NCBI GenBank assembly: GCA_023228825.1
Contig: JALOAL010000002.1
Location: 186,001 to 250,000 of the forward strand
Source: Dehalococcoidia bacterium
GTDB taxonomy: Bacteria > Chloroflexota > Dehalococcoidia > UBA2979
Direction of reading: 5' to 3'
DNA: 64,000 bases
Positions 18,880 through 29,400 of this stretch are shown here, piece after piece; position 1 is the stretch's first letter, and every line of letters starts with the position of its first letter. The notes beneath the pieces were generated by a model. That model saw only the letters and a list, made by a program, of their open reading frames with translations, was not told the origin of the DNA and made no database searches. The position numbers and the translations under genes were made by a program.

Positions 18880-19640
18880 GGTCGCCCACCGTCCTGCTGG
18901 CCTGTCCCGGCGGCCAGGTAGTCCTGCAGCGACTGGCGCGAGCGAGGTGCGGATGCACGTCGTCTCGGCTCTGGCCGCGTCGCGGGCTTCGAGGTCGCCC
19001 GTACGTCGATGCGGCCGATGCTGATCTCCACGGTCGACGGTGGCGCCGGGGCCTCTGGGCGCGAGGCGATGGGCCGCAGCACTTCGCTGCGCTCCACCAT
19101 GCGAGGCGCGAGGGGGAGCAGCGGCGGCACGCTCTGCGGACTCGGCGAGGGCGATTCCGTGGGCACGAGGCGGGGCGTCGTCGCTGGTGTCGCGGCGCTC
19201 GTGCGCACCTCGATACGTTCGGTGTGTTCGATGCGCTCTCGGATGGCCGGTGTGTCGCGGCCGGTCGGGGCCGGCGGCGGCGTCTCGAGGCGGGCGGGAG
19301 GGGGCGCGGCGCTCTCGCGGTCGGGCGAGGACCTGACCGACCGCGTCGGGACGCCGGACGGCGGGATGATGGCCTCGGCGGGGGCGATGTGCGCCCTCCG
19401 GGCTGCGGGCGTCGACGTCTCCGGCAGCGCGACCGGCGTCGGTACGGAGCGCGCCGCCTCGACCCCGTCGAGCGAGGTGGCGGTCGGCGCGACGGCCGGT
19501 GCGGGGCCGTCCAGGATCAGGTCATCCAGGACGAGGTCATCCGTCGCGGTGGGGGTGTCCCAGAGCGAGGGCAGCAGCGGCTCGACCGCGTGGGCACGGC
19601 CCAGCGCTCGTTCCGCCAGGCGTGTGAGGAAGTCGCTCAT
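18876..19640 (-). CDS. Proline-rich, largely disordered eCIS protein
   Basis: 254 residues from ATG at 19640 (ATGA overlap with the upstream gene); a longer open frame is rejected because it runs into that gene. The N-terminus is a short helix (MSDFLTRLAERALGRA). Most of the protein is Pro/Ala/Thr/Arg-rich and low complexity. The C-terminus has an ordered motif, STVEISIGRIDVRA, followed by SRQSLQDYLAAG. This disordered-arm plus short conserved tail architecture recurs in eCIS operons. It may act as a flexible tether in the baseplate; that role is inference. Confidence 0.7.
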   Translation of the reverse strand: MSDFLTRLAERALGRAHAVEPLLPSLWDTPTATDDLVLDDLILDGPAPAVAPTATSLDGVEAARSVPTPVALPETSTPAARRAHIAPAEAIIPPSGVPTRSVRSSPDRESAAPPPARLETPPPAPTGRDTPAIRERIEHTERIEVRTSAATPATTPRLVPTESPSPSPQSVPPLLPLAPRMVERSEVLRPIASRPEAPAPPSTVEISIGRIDVRATSKPATRPEPRRRASAPRSRQSLQDYLAAGTGQQDGGRP

Positions 19641-20410
19641 CCGACGGCCAGTTCCAGATAGGTCGCTCGCCGCGCCGGGCTGAGCGCGAGGATCTCTGCC
19701 TCCCGCCACCCGTACACGCGGGCGATCGCGTCCACCTCCAGCAGCAGCCGCCGCGCCTGGCCAGAGATGCGCGCCCAGAGGAACAAGGTCACGTCGAGCG
19801 GCGCCTGCCACGAGGTGTCGCAGGCAGGGCACTCCAGGTCCAGGAGCAACTCGGCGTGGGGATCGGCCTCGGCCATGCGCGCGGCCACGGCGAGCACGAC
19901 GGCCTCCGGCGGCGCGCCCGGGTCGGCGTCGCCTGGCCGCGCCACCTCGGTCACGCAGCGTTGGAGGAGCAGCGCGCGCGCCTCGCTCACCTCCGCCAGC
20001 GTCGCGATCGCGGCCAGGTCGCGGCTGTCCGGGAGCCGGAACGTCACGCGGTAGCCGGCCTCGACCACTACGAGGTGGGCGGTGTCTCGGTCGTCCTCGG
20101 ATGTGTCGCCGGCGGCGAGTAGTGTGCTGCACGTCAGCGACACCTCCAGCGACTCGGCGCAGGCCGGGCAGGAGGCCCGCCCGTCCAGGCGATCACCAAA
20201 GGTCGAGCGGTGTACCTCGAGCAGGCGGGCGTCACGCGCACCGACCGACAGCCGCTGAAGCGCATCCACCGATGGCAGCCCCGGGGCATGCGTCGACGGG
20301 GAGGACGCGGAGAGCACCTGGACGGCGCGGTCGAGGGGGTGCCGGTTGCGGCCGGCCTCCCAGAGTTGCAGCATCTCCTGTGCGTCGAGTGCGCGTTCCA
20401 TGACGGTCAT
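19637..20410 (-). CDS. T4 gp26-like baseplate protein with two zinc-knuckle motifs
   Basis: 257 residues; ATG at 20410, with an in-frame ATG at 20401 as alternative; neither has a strong ribosome site. Two CPxC motifs are visible, CPACAESLEVSL (about residue 80) and CPACDTSW (about 195), and they could together bind zinc. The flanking pattern (YRVTFRLPDSRDLAAIATL and DVTLFLWARI) matches the small baseplate proteins annotated as T4 gp26-like in contractile loci. It is located 8 bp downstream of the tube gene. Family assignment is by motif and context. Confidence 0.72.
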   Translation of the reverse strand: MTVMERALDAQEMLQLWEAGRNRHPLDRAVQVLSASSPSTHAPGLPSVDALQRLSVGARDARLLEVHRSTFGDRLDGRASCPACAESLEVSLTCSTLLAAGDTSEDDRDTAHLVVVEAGYRVTFRLPDSRDLAAIATLAEVSEARALLLQRCVTEVARPGDADPGAPPEAVVLAVAARMAEADPHAELLLDLECPACDTSWQAPLDVTLFLWARISGQARRLLLEVDAIARVYGWREAEILALSPARRATYLELAVG

Positions 20411-20418
20411 CGTGGGTA

Positions 20419-20943
20419 TCAGGCGGGTTCGGTGAAGCGCGGCTCAGAGGGCTCGGTCACGTCGTAGTCACGCTCCCAGCCTTCGTTCTCGATCTTGATC
20501 GTCTGGATGGCCACGGCGTTCGCGTTCGCATCCAGTTCCGGCAGCGCCTGGAACTCGGAGACCCAGCAGCGGTAGACGCGGTAGGCGATAGCCAATTGGC
20601 CCGCCTCGTTATAGACCTCCACGATCAGGTCCTTGCGGAAGTCGGCCAGCGATGACTCCGAGCCCAGCCCGGATCCGAAGTTCCAGACCTTGTTCGCCCA
20701 CTTCTCGAACTCCGTGTCGTGGGTGACGCCGCGTTCGAGGGTGATCGCCTCGTACTTGCGCCGTCCGGGGGCCTTGCGAGACGTGGAGGGATCGCCGCCT
20801 TCGCGGTGCTCAACCACCTCCGTCACGTGCTTCAGGGCGCCGACCTTGGAGACACCGGCGACATAACGCCCGTCCCACTTCACGCGGAACTTGAAGTTCT
20901 TGTACGGGTCGAACCGTTGTGCGTTGACGCTGAACTGAGCCAC
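20419..20943 (-). CDS. Inner tail tube protein (gp19/Hcp-like)
   Basis: 174 residues from a GTG at 20943 with GAGGAG upstream. The sequence (DPYKNFKFRVKWDGRYVAGV, later EAITLERGVTHDTEFEKWAN) is the diagnostic T4 gp19-like tube signature, including the VxHREGG and ITLERG strands, and the length is normal. The protein polymerises as the inner tube that is propelled through the contracting sheath. Only one tube gene is present here, while many eCIS encode two or three paralogues. Confidence 0.93.
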   Translation of the reverse strand: MAQFSVNAQRFDPYKNFKFRVKWDGRYVAGVSKVGALKHVTEVVEHREGGDPSTSRKAPGRRKYEAITLERGVTHDTEFEKWANKVWNFGSGLGSESSLADFRKDLIVEVYNEAGQLAIAYRVYRCWVSEFQALPELDANANAVAIQTIKIENEGWERDYDVTEPSEPRFTEPA

Positions 20944-20993
20944 GGGGCGCTCCTCTGTGCTCGGTTGCCGCTGGCCGCCGGCGGGGTGGAGGG

Positions 20994-22532
<1,539 letters not shown>

Positions 22533-22619
22533 GCTTGCCTCCTCGGCCGGCTACTGGCCACGTTGGGTGCCCCAGGGGCGGGAGCGCGGACACGCCCATC
22601 TCGCACCATGGAGGATGTG

Positions 22620-22658
22620 TGTCACCATGCGGTCACCACCTGTCACCGACTGGTCACC
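22620..22658 (-). promoter_or_regulatory. Four tandem heptamers, putative SARP operator for the eCIS operon
   Basis: Reading the plus strand, heptamers TGTCACC, GGTCACC, TGTCACC and GGTCACC begin at 22620, 22631, 22641 and 22652, i.e. at 11, 10 and 11 bp spacing, one helical turn apart. Direct heptamer repeats of about 11 bp period are the known binding mode of SARP-family activators. They lie about 90-130 bp upstream of the sheath GTG and next to a SARP/BTAD gene. No clear -10 box was recognised. The link between this site and that protein is inference. Confidence 0.65.
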
Positions 22659-22760
22659 GGCAGGCTCGACGTGACGAGGGCGCCACCGCTCGGGTGGACA
22701 GCGGCTACGCCTCGGGCCGGTGGGCACGAGGGATACGAGGAGCCCAGGGGCAGGAGGACG

Positions 22761-23813
22761 CTACGAGGCCCGGCCCGGGAACGGGCGCACGGTCTGGTGC
22801 TGGGGCCAGTCGCTCACGCCGGCGCGCGCGCCCTGGCGGCTGAGTTCGTCGATCACCACCTGCAGGGCCCGCTGCGCGTCCAGCGCCGTGCGTAGCATCG
22901 CCGAGAGGTCGGAGAACGAGGGCGCGTCCAGCGCCAGAGGCTCCTCGTCGATGCCGCCCATCACCCAGTCGAGAAGGCGACGGGTCTCCCCCATCGGCGC
23001 GACGCCGAGTTCGACCGCCAGGGTCTCCCGGCAGATCTCGTACTGACGGATCGCCAGCGCCCGGCGGCCGGAGCGTGCGTAGAGGCGGATCATCTCGCGG
23101 TGGATGTCCTCGCGGAGGCCGTCCTGCTCCAGGAGCAGCACGCCGTAGCCGAGGGCCTCGTCGTATGCGCCGCTCACCGCGTAGTGACGCAGCAGGTAGG
23201 CCAGGCAGTCCTGCAGCAGCAACTGATAGCGCTCGCGTTCCCGCACCGCCCACTCGTCCGTCAGGCTCTCCAGCAGGTCGCCCCGATACAGCGCGACGGC
23301 TTCCTGGAGCCCTCGGATCGACTGCGTCGAGGCCTGTTCTGCCGGCACCGGGAGCATGGAGCGCGCGGTCCGCTCGAAGTGTGTGACGTCCACCCAGCAG
23401 TCGCGGTCCACGCGGATAGTGGTGTCGGTGACACGCAGCGGCGAGGTGGCCTCGTGCCCGCCTCGGTCACAGTCGTCGCCGCGCGCCTCCAGGCCGCGCC
23501 GCAGGCGCCAGAGCGCTGTCGCCAGGCTGCGGCGGGCGCGCTGCTCCGGCTGGTCGTTCCAGAACGTCTCTATCACCGCTCGCCGGGATACGCGTCGCTC
23601 CCGGCTCATCAGCAGGTATGCGAGGAGGGACTCCGAGAGCGGCGAGAGCCGCAGCGGGGCGTCCACTGGAGAGCGGAGCACGCGCACGCGCCCGAACAGG
23701 TGGAACTGCCAGCAGTCACCCACCGTTATACCAGCCGGCAGCGAGGGCACGAGAGAGTTGGTGTGTGGGCCTGCGGAAGGGCAGCGCGCAAGAGGCACCT
23801 CCACCCGTCGCAT
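22761..23813 (-). CDS. SARP/BTAD-family transcriptional regulator
   Basis: About 350 residues from an ATG at 23813; the frame is open further upstream and no good ribosome site was found, so a GTG at 23723 (QFHLFGRVRVLRS follows) is an alternative. The N-terminal part (LLAYLLMSRERRVSRRAVIE, then RSLATALWRLRRGLE) is an OmpR-type winged helix as in SARP and AfsR/LuxR-like proteins. The C-terminal part (LQEAVALYRGDLLE, YDEALGYGVLLLEQDGLRED, RSGRRALAIRQYEICRETLA) is the TPR-like bacterial transcriptional activator domain. The gene lies upstream of and codirectional with the eCIS operon, separated by 228 bp holding the heptamer repeats, so it is the likely regulator. Confidence 0.82.
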   Translation of the reverse strand: MRRVEVPLARCPSAGPHTNSLVPSLPAGITVGDCWQFHLFGRVRVLRSPVDAPLRLSPLSESLLAYLLMSRERRVSRRAVIETFWNDQPEQRARRSLATALWRLRRGLEARGDDCDRGGHEATSPLRVTDTTIRVDRDCWVDVTHFERTARSMLPVPAEQASTQSIRGLQEAVALYRGDLLESLTDEWAVRERERYQLLLQDCLAYLLRHYAVSGAYDEALGYGVLLLEQDGLREDIHREMIRLYARSGRRALAIRQYEICRETLAVELGVAPMGETRRLLDWVMGGIDEEPLALDAPSFSDLSAMLRTALDAQRALQVVIDELSRQGARAGVSDWPQHQTVRPFPGRAS

Positions 23814-23962
23814 CGCTGGCGCGTCGCGACGGAGTACTAGGTCGGGTGCCGCCCTGGACCCTGCTTCGCGGCGCAGATGGCCGCTGCCTGAAGGATAGAG
23901 ACTTTTCCATTGCCCGTGTGTGCGCCCGCATCGCGTTCGCATATAAGACGTCGCCGTCCTCG

Positions 23963-24187
23963 TCATGTTCGAGGCGTGCCTTCGGCCGATCGCACCGGCT
24001 GGGCGGCCCGGAGCGGGAGGTCTGTGCGCAGGCCGAGCATGCCGAGGTGCAGCGCGGTGGCTGGGAGGAGCATGAGGAGACCGCCGAGTTGTTGGTGCTC
24101 GCGCGCCGTCATCCCCCACGGGGGGCGCTGGTGCTCCGTCTGGTTCCACGCCGCAGGCGAATGACCGGCCGCCATACGAGTTCGCAA
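23963..24187 (-). pseudogene. Possible fragment of a CtaG-like (caa3 oxidase assembly) membrane protein
   Basis: A 74-residue frame in the otherwise gene-free 23814-24266 interval. It contains PPWGMTAREHQQLGGLLMLL followed by a hydrophobic stretch. The WG...QQLGGLLM pattern is like the conserved C-terminal WGLSPLxDQQLGGLxMW element of Caa3_CtaG proteins. No other helices of that family were found nearby, so if real it is a remnant or a tiny membrane protein. Nothing else was recognised in the interval except the regulator and soxC leader regions. Confidence 0.25.
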
Positions 24188-24266
24188 GGCCTGCTGCCCG
24201 CCGGTTACAGATCTGACCGGGGGCCCTCCCTACGTTCGGTGCGTTCCGGGGCGGTGAGGAGGATGC

Positions 24267-25607
24267 ATGGCCGCCGCGCACCGCCCCGATCCCGAACGTT
24301 ACGCACCCCCACACATCGAGGCCGCACGCACCGGATCGGACCTCCGACGCGGGCTCTCACGCCGTGGGTTCCTTGCCAGCGCCGCGGCTGCGGGCGGCGC
24401 GTACTTCCTCGGACGGCTCGCGCCTGCCTCGGCCCAGACGCCCACGCTCTCGGACGCCGACATCGTCGTGCCCGACGACCCGACGAGCATCCTCGGAATG
24501 AGCCTTTCGCAGCGTGGGCTGCGCTCGCCGTTCGTCCACGCACAGCGTCTGATCAACGACCCGGATGCGCCGCTGGGGGTGGCGGGCTGGACGTTCAGCC
24601 CATTGCAGGACCTGGAGGGCATCGTCACGCCCTCCGACCTGCACTTCGAACGCCACCACGCCGGCGTCGCCATGATCGACCCCACCGAGCATCGCCTGGT
24701 GGTGCACGGCATGGTGGACCAGGCGAAGCAGTACACGCTGTGGGACCTGGAACGGATGCCGCAGGAGAGTCACATCTACTTCGTGGAGTGCTCCGGCAAC
24801 AGCCTTGCCGGGTATCCGGGCGGGGCCGCAGACGACACGGCCCAGAGCATCCACGGCCTGGTCAGCACCAGCGAGTGGGTGGGCGTTCCCATGCGCGAAA
24901 TCATCGAGGACGTGGGCCTCGACCCATCCTCCACATGGGCGCTCTTCGAGGGCGCGGATGCCGCGGTCATGACACGCAGCGTCCCGGTGGAGAAGTTGAT
25001 AGACGACGCCTTCATCGCCCTCTACCAGAACGGCGAGCCGATCCGCCCCGCACAGGGGTACCCGATGCGCCTCGTCCTTCCCGGGTGGGAGGGCAACATG
25101 CAGATCAAGTGGCTGCGCCGTATCGAGTTCGGTGACGCGCCGTTCCAGACGAAGGAGGAGACCCGCCACTACACCGACCGCCTGCCGGACGGCCGCGCGC
25201 GCCAGTTCACCTACGCCATGGAGGCCAAGAGCGTGATCACGCGCCCCTCGCCGGGGCGTGGCCTGGCGGGCGCGGGGCAGTGGACCATCAGCGGTATTGC
25301 CTGGTCTGGCCGAGGCCGCATCGAACGGGTCGAGGTCAGCACAGACGACGGGAACACCTGGGAGGACGCCACGCTGCTGGGCGAGAACCTCCCGCGATCC
25401 ACGGTGCGCTTCCACTATCCGTGGGAGTGGGACGGGGAGGAGGCAGTACTGATGAGCCGCGCCACCGACGAGACGGGCTACGTCCAGCCCACCCGCGAGG
25501 CGCTGCTGGACGTGCGAGGCGAGGGCTACACCTATCACTACAACGGCATCCAGACGTGGCGGCTGCACTCGGACGGCACGCTGAGCAACGGGTACGTGGA
25601 CGCATGA
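24267..25607 (+). CDS. soxC: Sulfite dehydrogenase, molybdopterin subunit (SoxC/SorA family)
   Basis: 446 residues, ATG at 24267 with GAGGAGG upstream. A twin-arginine signal SRRGFLAS (31-38) followed by an Ala-rich segment indicates Tat export of a folded cofactor protein. The oxidoreductase molybdopterin-binding domain carries the cofactor Cys in VECSGNS (C175), and the C-terminal Mo-co dimerisation domain includes ISGIAWSGRGRIERVEVS. It would oxidise sulfite (or Sox-bound sulfane sulfur) outside the cytoplasm and pass electrons to the cytochrome encoded next (ATGA overlap). No soxXYZAB genes are in the window, so a stand-alone SorAB-type enzyme is the alternative. Confidence 0.85.
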   Translation: MAAAHRPDPERYAPPHIEAARTGSDLRRGLSRRGFLASAAAAGGAYFLGRLAPASAQTPTLSDADIVVPDDPTSILGMSLSQRGLRSPFVHAQRLINDPDAPLGVAGWTFSPLQDLEGIVTPSDLHFERHHAGVAMIDPTEHRLVVHGMVDQAKQYTLWDLERMPQESHIYFVECSGNSLAGYPGGAADDTAQSIHGLVSTSEWVGVPMREIIEDVGLDPSSTWALFEGADAAVMTRSVPVEKLIDDAFIALYQNGEPIRPAQGYPMRLVLPGWEGNMQIKWLRRIEFGDAPFQTKEETRHYTDRLPDGRARQFTYAMEAKSVITRPSPGRGLAGAGQWTISGIAWSGRGRIERVEVSTDDGNTWEDATLLGENLPRSTVRFHYPWEWDGEEAVLMSRATDETGYVQPTREALLDVRGEGYTYHYNGIQTWRLHSDGTLSNGYVDA

Positions 25608-26335
25608 CCCCGCCCACACCCGCCCCATCCCGCACCCACCCCGCCACCCTGCGCTGGGTCCTGCTTGGCGCACTCGCCGTATTCGCCCTGTTCCTCGTGG
25701 CCTGCGACGACGACGATGACCCCGGCGGCACGGCGACGGCCACCCAGGGCACCGCCAGCCCCACCCCCACCGAGGGCGACGAGGATCCGGACGGCACCCC
25801 CACAGGCCCCTCCGGCGCTGACGCCTTCACGACTCCCGAACCCGGCGAGGGCCCTCGCAGCGGCGGTGAGATCGGTCAGCCGGCGTCCGAGGACGACATC
25901 GCCGCCATCGACATCGACGTCGTCCCCGGCGGTGCCGGCCTCCCCGAGGGAAGCGGAACCGTCGCGGAGGGGGCCGACGTCTACGCCACGAACTGCGCCC
26001 GTTGCCACGGCCCGTCCGGCACGGAGGGCGGCATCGGCCCTCAGATCGTGGGCGAGGAAGGGCCGTGGGAGCCGGGCAAGACGATCACCATCGGTAGTTA
26101 CTGGCCGTACGCCGAGACGGTCTACGACTACATCCGCCGCGCCATGCCCTTCGACAGCCCCGGTTCGCTCACCGACGACGAAGTCTACGCCGTGGTCGCC
26201 TGGCTCCTCGCCGAAGAAGGCATCATCGAGGAGGACGCCGAACTCAACGCGGAGACACTCCCGGCGGTCGAGATGCCCAACCGCAACAACTTCCTCCCCT
26301 GCTGGCCGGACGAGTGTCGCCCGGACGTGCCGTAG
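25604..26335 (+). CDS. Lipoprotein cytochrome c, electron acceptor of the sulfite dehydrogenase
   Basis: 243 residues, ATG at 25604 overlapping the soxC stop. The signal peptide ends in a lipobox LVAC (C34), followed by an Asp-rich then Thr/Pro-rich linker (about 35-95). One class I haem site CARCHG (131-136) and a likely axial Met in AMPFDSP (M181) are present. The C-terminal extension has Cys residues (FLPCWPDEC) that might form a disulfide. Context makes it the SoxD/SorB-like partner, anchored to the outer face of the membrane. Confidence 0.85.
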   Translation: MTPPTPAPSRTHPATLRWVLLGALAVFALFLVACDDDDDPGGTATATQGTASPTPTEGDEDPDGTPTGPSGADAFTTPEPGEGPRSGGEIGQPASEDDIAAIDIDVVPGGAGLPEGSGTVAEGADVYATNCARCHGPSGTEGGIGPQIVGEEGPWEPGKTITIGSYWPYAETVYDYIRRAMPFDSPGSLTDDEVYAVVAWLLAEEGIIEEDAELNAETLPAVEMPNRNNFLPCWPDECRPDVP

Positions 26336-26358
26336 GTCAGGATTCCTGCCGGCAACGC

Positions 26359-26387
26359 AGTGAGGCCCGCCATCGGCGAGCCTCACT
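26359..26387. terminator. Inverted repeat between convergent genes, candidate bidirectional terminator
   Basis: An 8-bp perfect inverted repeat, AGTGAGGC (26359-26366) with GCCTCACT (26380-26387), and a 13-base loop. It lies between the cytochrome stop and the end of the convergent large surface gene. No T-tract follows on either side, so it is a structural candidate only. Confidence 0.45.
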
Positions 26388-26426
26388 GTCGGTGGCCAAT
26401 TCCCTGTCGTTGCGCGCGCCCGCCGC

Positions 26427-29400
26427 CTACCGCACGACCACCACCGGCGTCCCCGCCGCCAGGCCGAGGGGATATCGCGCGCGGAAGGCGGCGTTCACGA
26501 AGTCCGGCGACCCGGCGACGTAGCCGTAGGGCTTGCCGCCCACGAAGAGCCAGACGGAGTCGCCCCGCTCCAGGACGGCGTCCAGCAGGGCGTAACCGCC
26601 GCCCTGCCACTCGGCCAGCGTGAGGCCGGCGCCCGGGGTGGGGCTGAACGTGCCCCGGCCCGGCTGGTGCAGGACAGAGAAGATCGTGAAGTGGTCGACC
26701 TCCGCGTGCAGCGCGAAGGAGCCGTCTTCGTTCATCGTCACCGTGGCTTCGACTTCCACCCACTCGGCGCCGTTCCAGAACGCGAGCACCAGTTCGCGGT
26801 TGCTAGCGTCCGGCGGCAGCATTCCGGCGGCGACAGTGAACCTGAGGCTGATCGGCTCGAAGCCATCCTCGATGTCGTTCCCGTCCGCGTCGCTCGCCTC
26901 GATGACGAACGCGAGCACGAGGTCCGCGCTGGCGGGCGGCGGAGCCTGCGCCGTCAGTCCCTCCAGGTTGGCGACGGCCGCAGCGGAGACCTTCGCCCCC
27001 TCGGGCAGGGCGTTCGCGGGTACGACAACCTCAACGGCCGCACCGTCGTCGGTCTGCGTGAGCACCTCCACCACCTCGTCCGGCGTGACGGCCGCTTCCA
27101 CCTCGTTGACCCGGATCACCTCTGGCTCCACCGGCCCATCGCTGGGAGTGGGTGTCGGCGTCGGATCGACGGGCTGTGGCGCGTCCACGGTGATCGACGC
27201 GTCCGCGCGTCCGAGGTTGTCTCCGCCCGAGGCCCAGGTCGCGCTGACCGTGACGACACCGGGTGTGGCGTCCTGGTACGTGAACGTGGCACTCGACTCG
27301 TCCTCCAGTACGGTGACCGAAGCCCCACCCTCGAACGTCCCACCCGCAGACGTCGATGCGAGGTGGAAGGTGGTAGCCACAGCGACCGGACTGGCGTTCC
27401 CCTCCGCGTCCACGACCGCGAGCGTGAAGACCTCACTCTCCGCGCCGAGGTTCACGCGCCGGGGACCGGTGAGCGTGACGTGGTGCGGTGGGCCGGCCAC
27501 GAATGTGATCGTGACCGTGCCGAGGGTGACCCCGCCGCTGGTCGCCGTGTACGTCACCGCCTCGGCGTCAGTGCTGCTCACCTCGAACGTGGCGATACCA
27601 CCGGCGGTGGTCGTTGCATTCGCAGGGCCGGGGCCGCCAGCCAGCGTCACGGTGACGCTCGGCATCGGCTCGTTCGCCTGGTCGCGGACGGTCACCGTGA
27701 CGGTCGCCGTGCGGTCGCCGTCCGCGATGACGTCTCCCCCGCTGGCGACGACCGAGGAGTTCCCGTGCGTTGCCTTGGGTTCCGTGAAGACGATGATCGC
27801 CGTGGCCGTGACGAGTACGTCGGCATCGGCCACTTCCGCCTCGAACGTCACCGACCCAACCGCCGAGTCTGAGGAGACACTGAAGACCACCTGTCCGGCC
27901 TCGTCAGAAGTCGCTGTGTCGGTGTCCGTGGTGACGGAAGGGCTGGAGGACAGTCTGACCACCTGTCCAGGCACCGGGTTATCGTGCGCGTCGAGCAGCG
28001 TCACCTCGATGGTCGCGCTGCTCACGCCGTTCGCGACAACGGAGCCGTCGCTCGCGTTGACCTTCGACCTGCCGGCATCCACGGGGCCGGGAGAGACGGC
28101 GATGTCCGTCGCCCCGATCAAGGTGCCGGTGGCGTCAGTGCCGAGGTAGGCCTTGACGGGATGAGTGCCGGCCGCGGAGGCGTTGTACTCCACCTCGACC
28201 GTGCTCGTGCCGTCGGTGGTGTAGGCGTCCGTGGCGGCTCCTGCGGTAACGCCCACCGGTTCCCCGCCGCCCACGGGGTTTTCAAACGAGTCGCGGACGA
28301 CCACGGTGATCGAGGTCGTCTCGCCGGCGGTCAATGTGGTCTCAGCGACCACCAGGCTAGAGGTCGAGGCGTCGGCCGAAGCCGGGACCACGGTCAGCGG
28401 GATGTCCTTCTGGAGGCGCACTTCGGCGCCGCCCGACGCCTCCGGTTCACCCTCGATCTCTACCTCGCTCGTCTCGGCGAGGTAGGCCGTGAGGGTGCCG
28501 CCGTTGGCGACTCCCTGGTCGAATGGAACCCGCACGGTCAGGATGCCGCCGGATTCAGCGGTGTACCCGACGACGGTGAAGCCGGTACCCGTCATCGTGG
28601 GTTGGGCGCCGTTAGGCGCCTCGCCGAAGTCGGTGATGATCAGTTCCCGTTCGCCGTGGTAGTTCGTCGCCCGGTTGCCGTCCGCGTCGTACGCGGTGAG
28701 CGTGAAGGGCAGGCCCTCGCCCGCGACCAGCGAGGCGGTCGTCGGATCGAAGGCGCCGAGGTCAACCTCGAAGTACGCGGCTGGGCCGGGGCTCAGGTTG
28801 CCGGAGGCAACGCCGACCTCCGTCACGAGCGAGCCCACCCGCAACTGAATGTCGAACTCGTACTCGTTCGGCGTCGCGGCCGTCGTCGCCGCTTTGGTGA
28901 TGGTCAGCACGATATCGCCCGGCGGGAGCATGCCGTCCAGGACGATCGCGACGTTCCCCGGACCGTCGTGGTCGATCGAGATGACCGCGGGCGCGGCGCC
29001 GCCAGTGCTGGTGATGGTCACATCATCGACATCCAGGCTCTCGCTTACCGCGAACCCGTCCGGGAACGAGAGGTCGATGCCATCCGCCACCTCGACGGTC
29101 GTGAAGGCGAACGTCAGATCGCTCACGGTCCCCGGCTCGTCCGGGTCGAACGTGACCGTGCTCGCGCCACCGAGGGCGTAGACCGCGATCTCGAACGAGC
29201 CACTGGCGAAGTCGTCGTCTCGAACGATGCCCAGGTCAAGAATGTCGGCGCCAACCTGGTAGGCGCCCTCAGTGCTGATCTGGAGGCCGCTGATCCTGGT
29301 GATGCCCGCGGCGTCCACCTCGGCCGAGGCGCTCCCGGTGTCACTCCAGTCGCCGCCGGCGCCGTAGGAGAGGCGGACCTGCTTCCCGAGCAGGCTGCCG

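Noticed and set aside
22761..24314. 517-codon version of the SARP regulator
   Set aside because: The first ~165 codons are low-complexity without homology pattern and would overlap the soxC leader and start.
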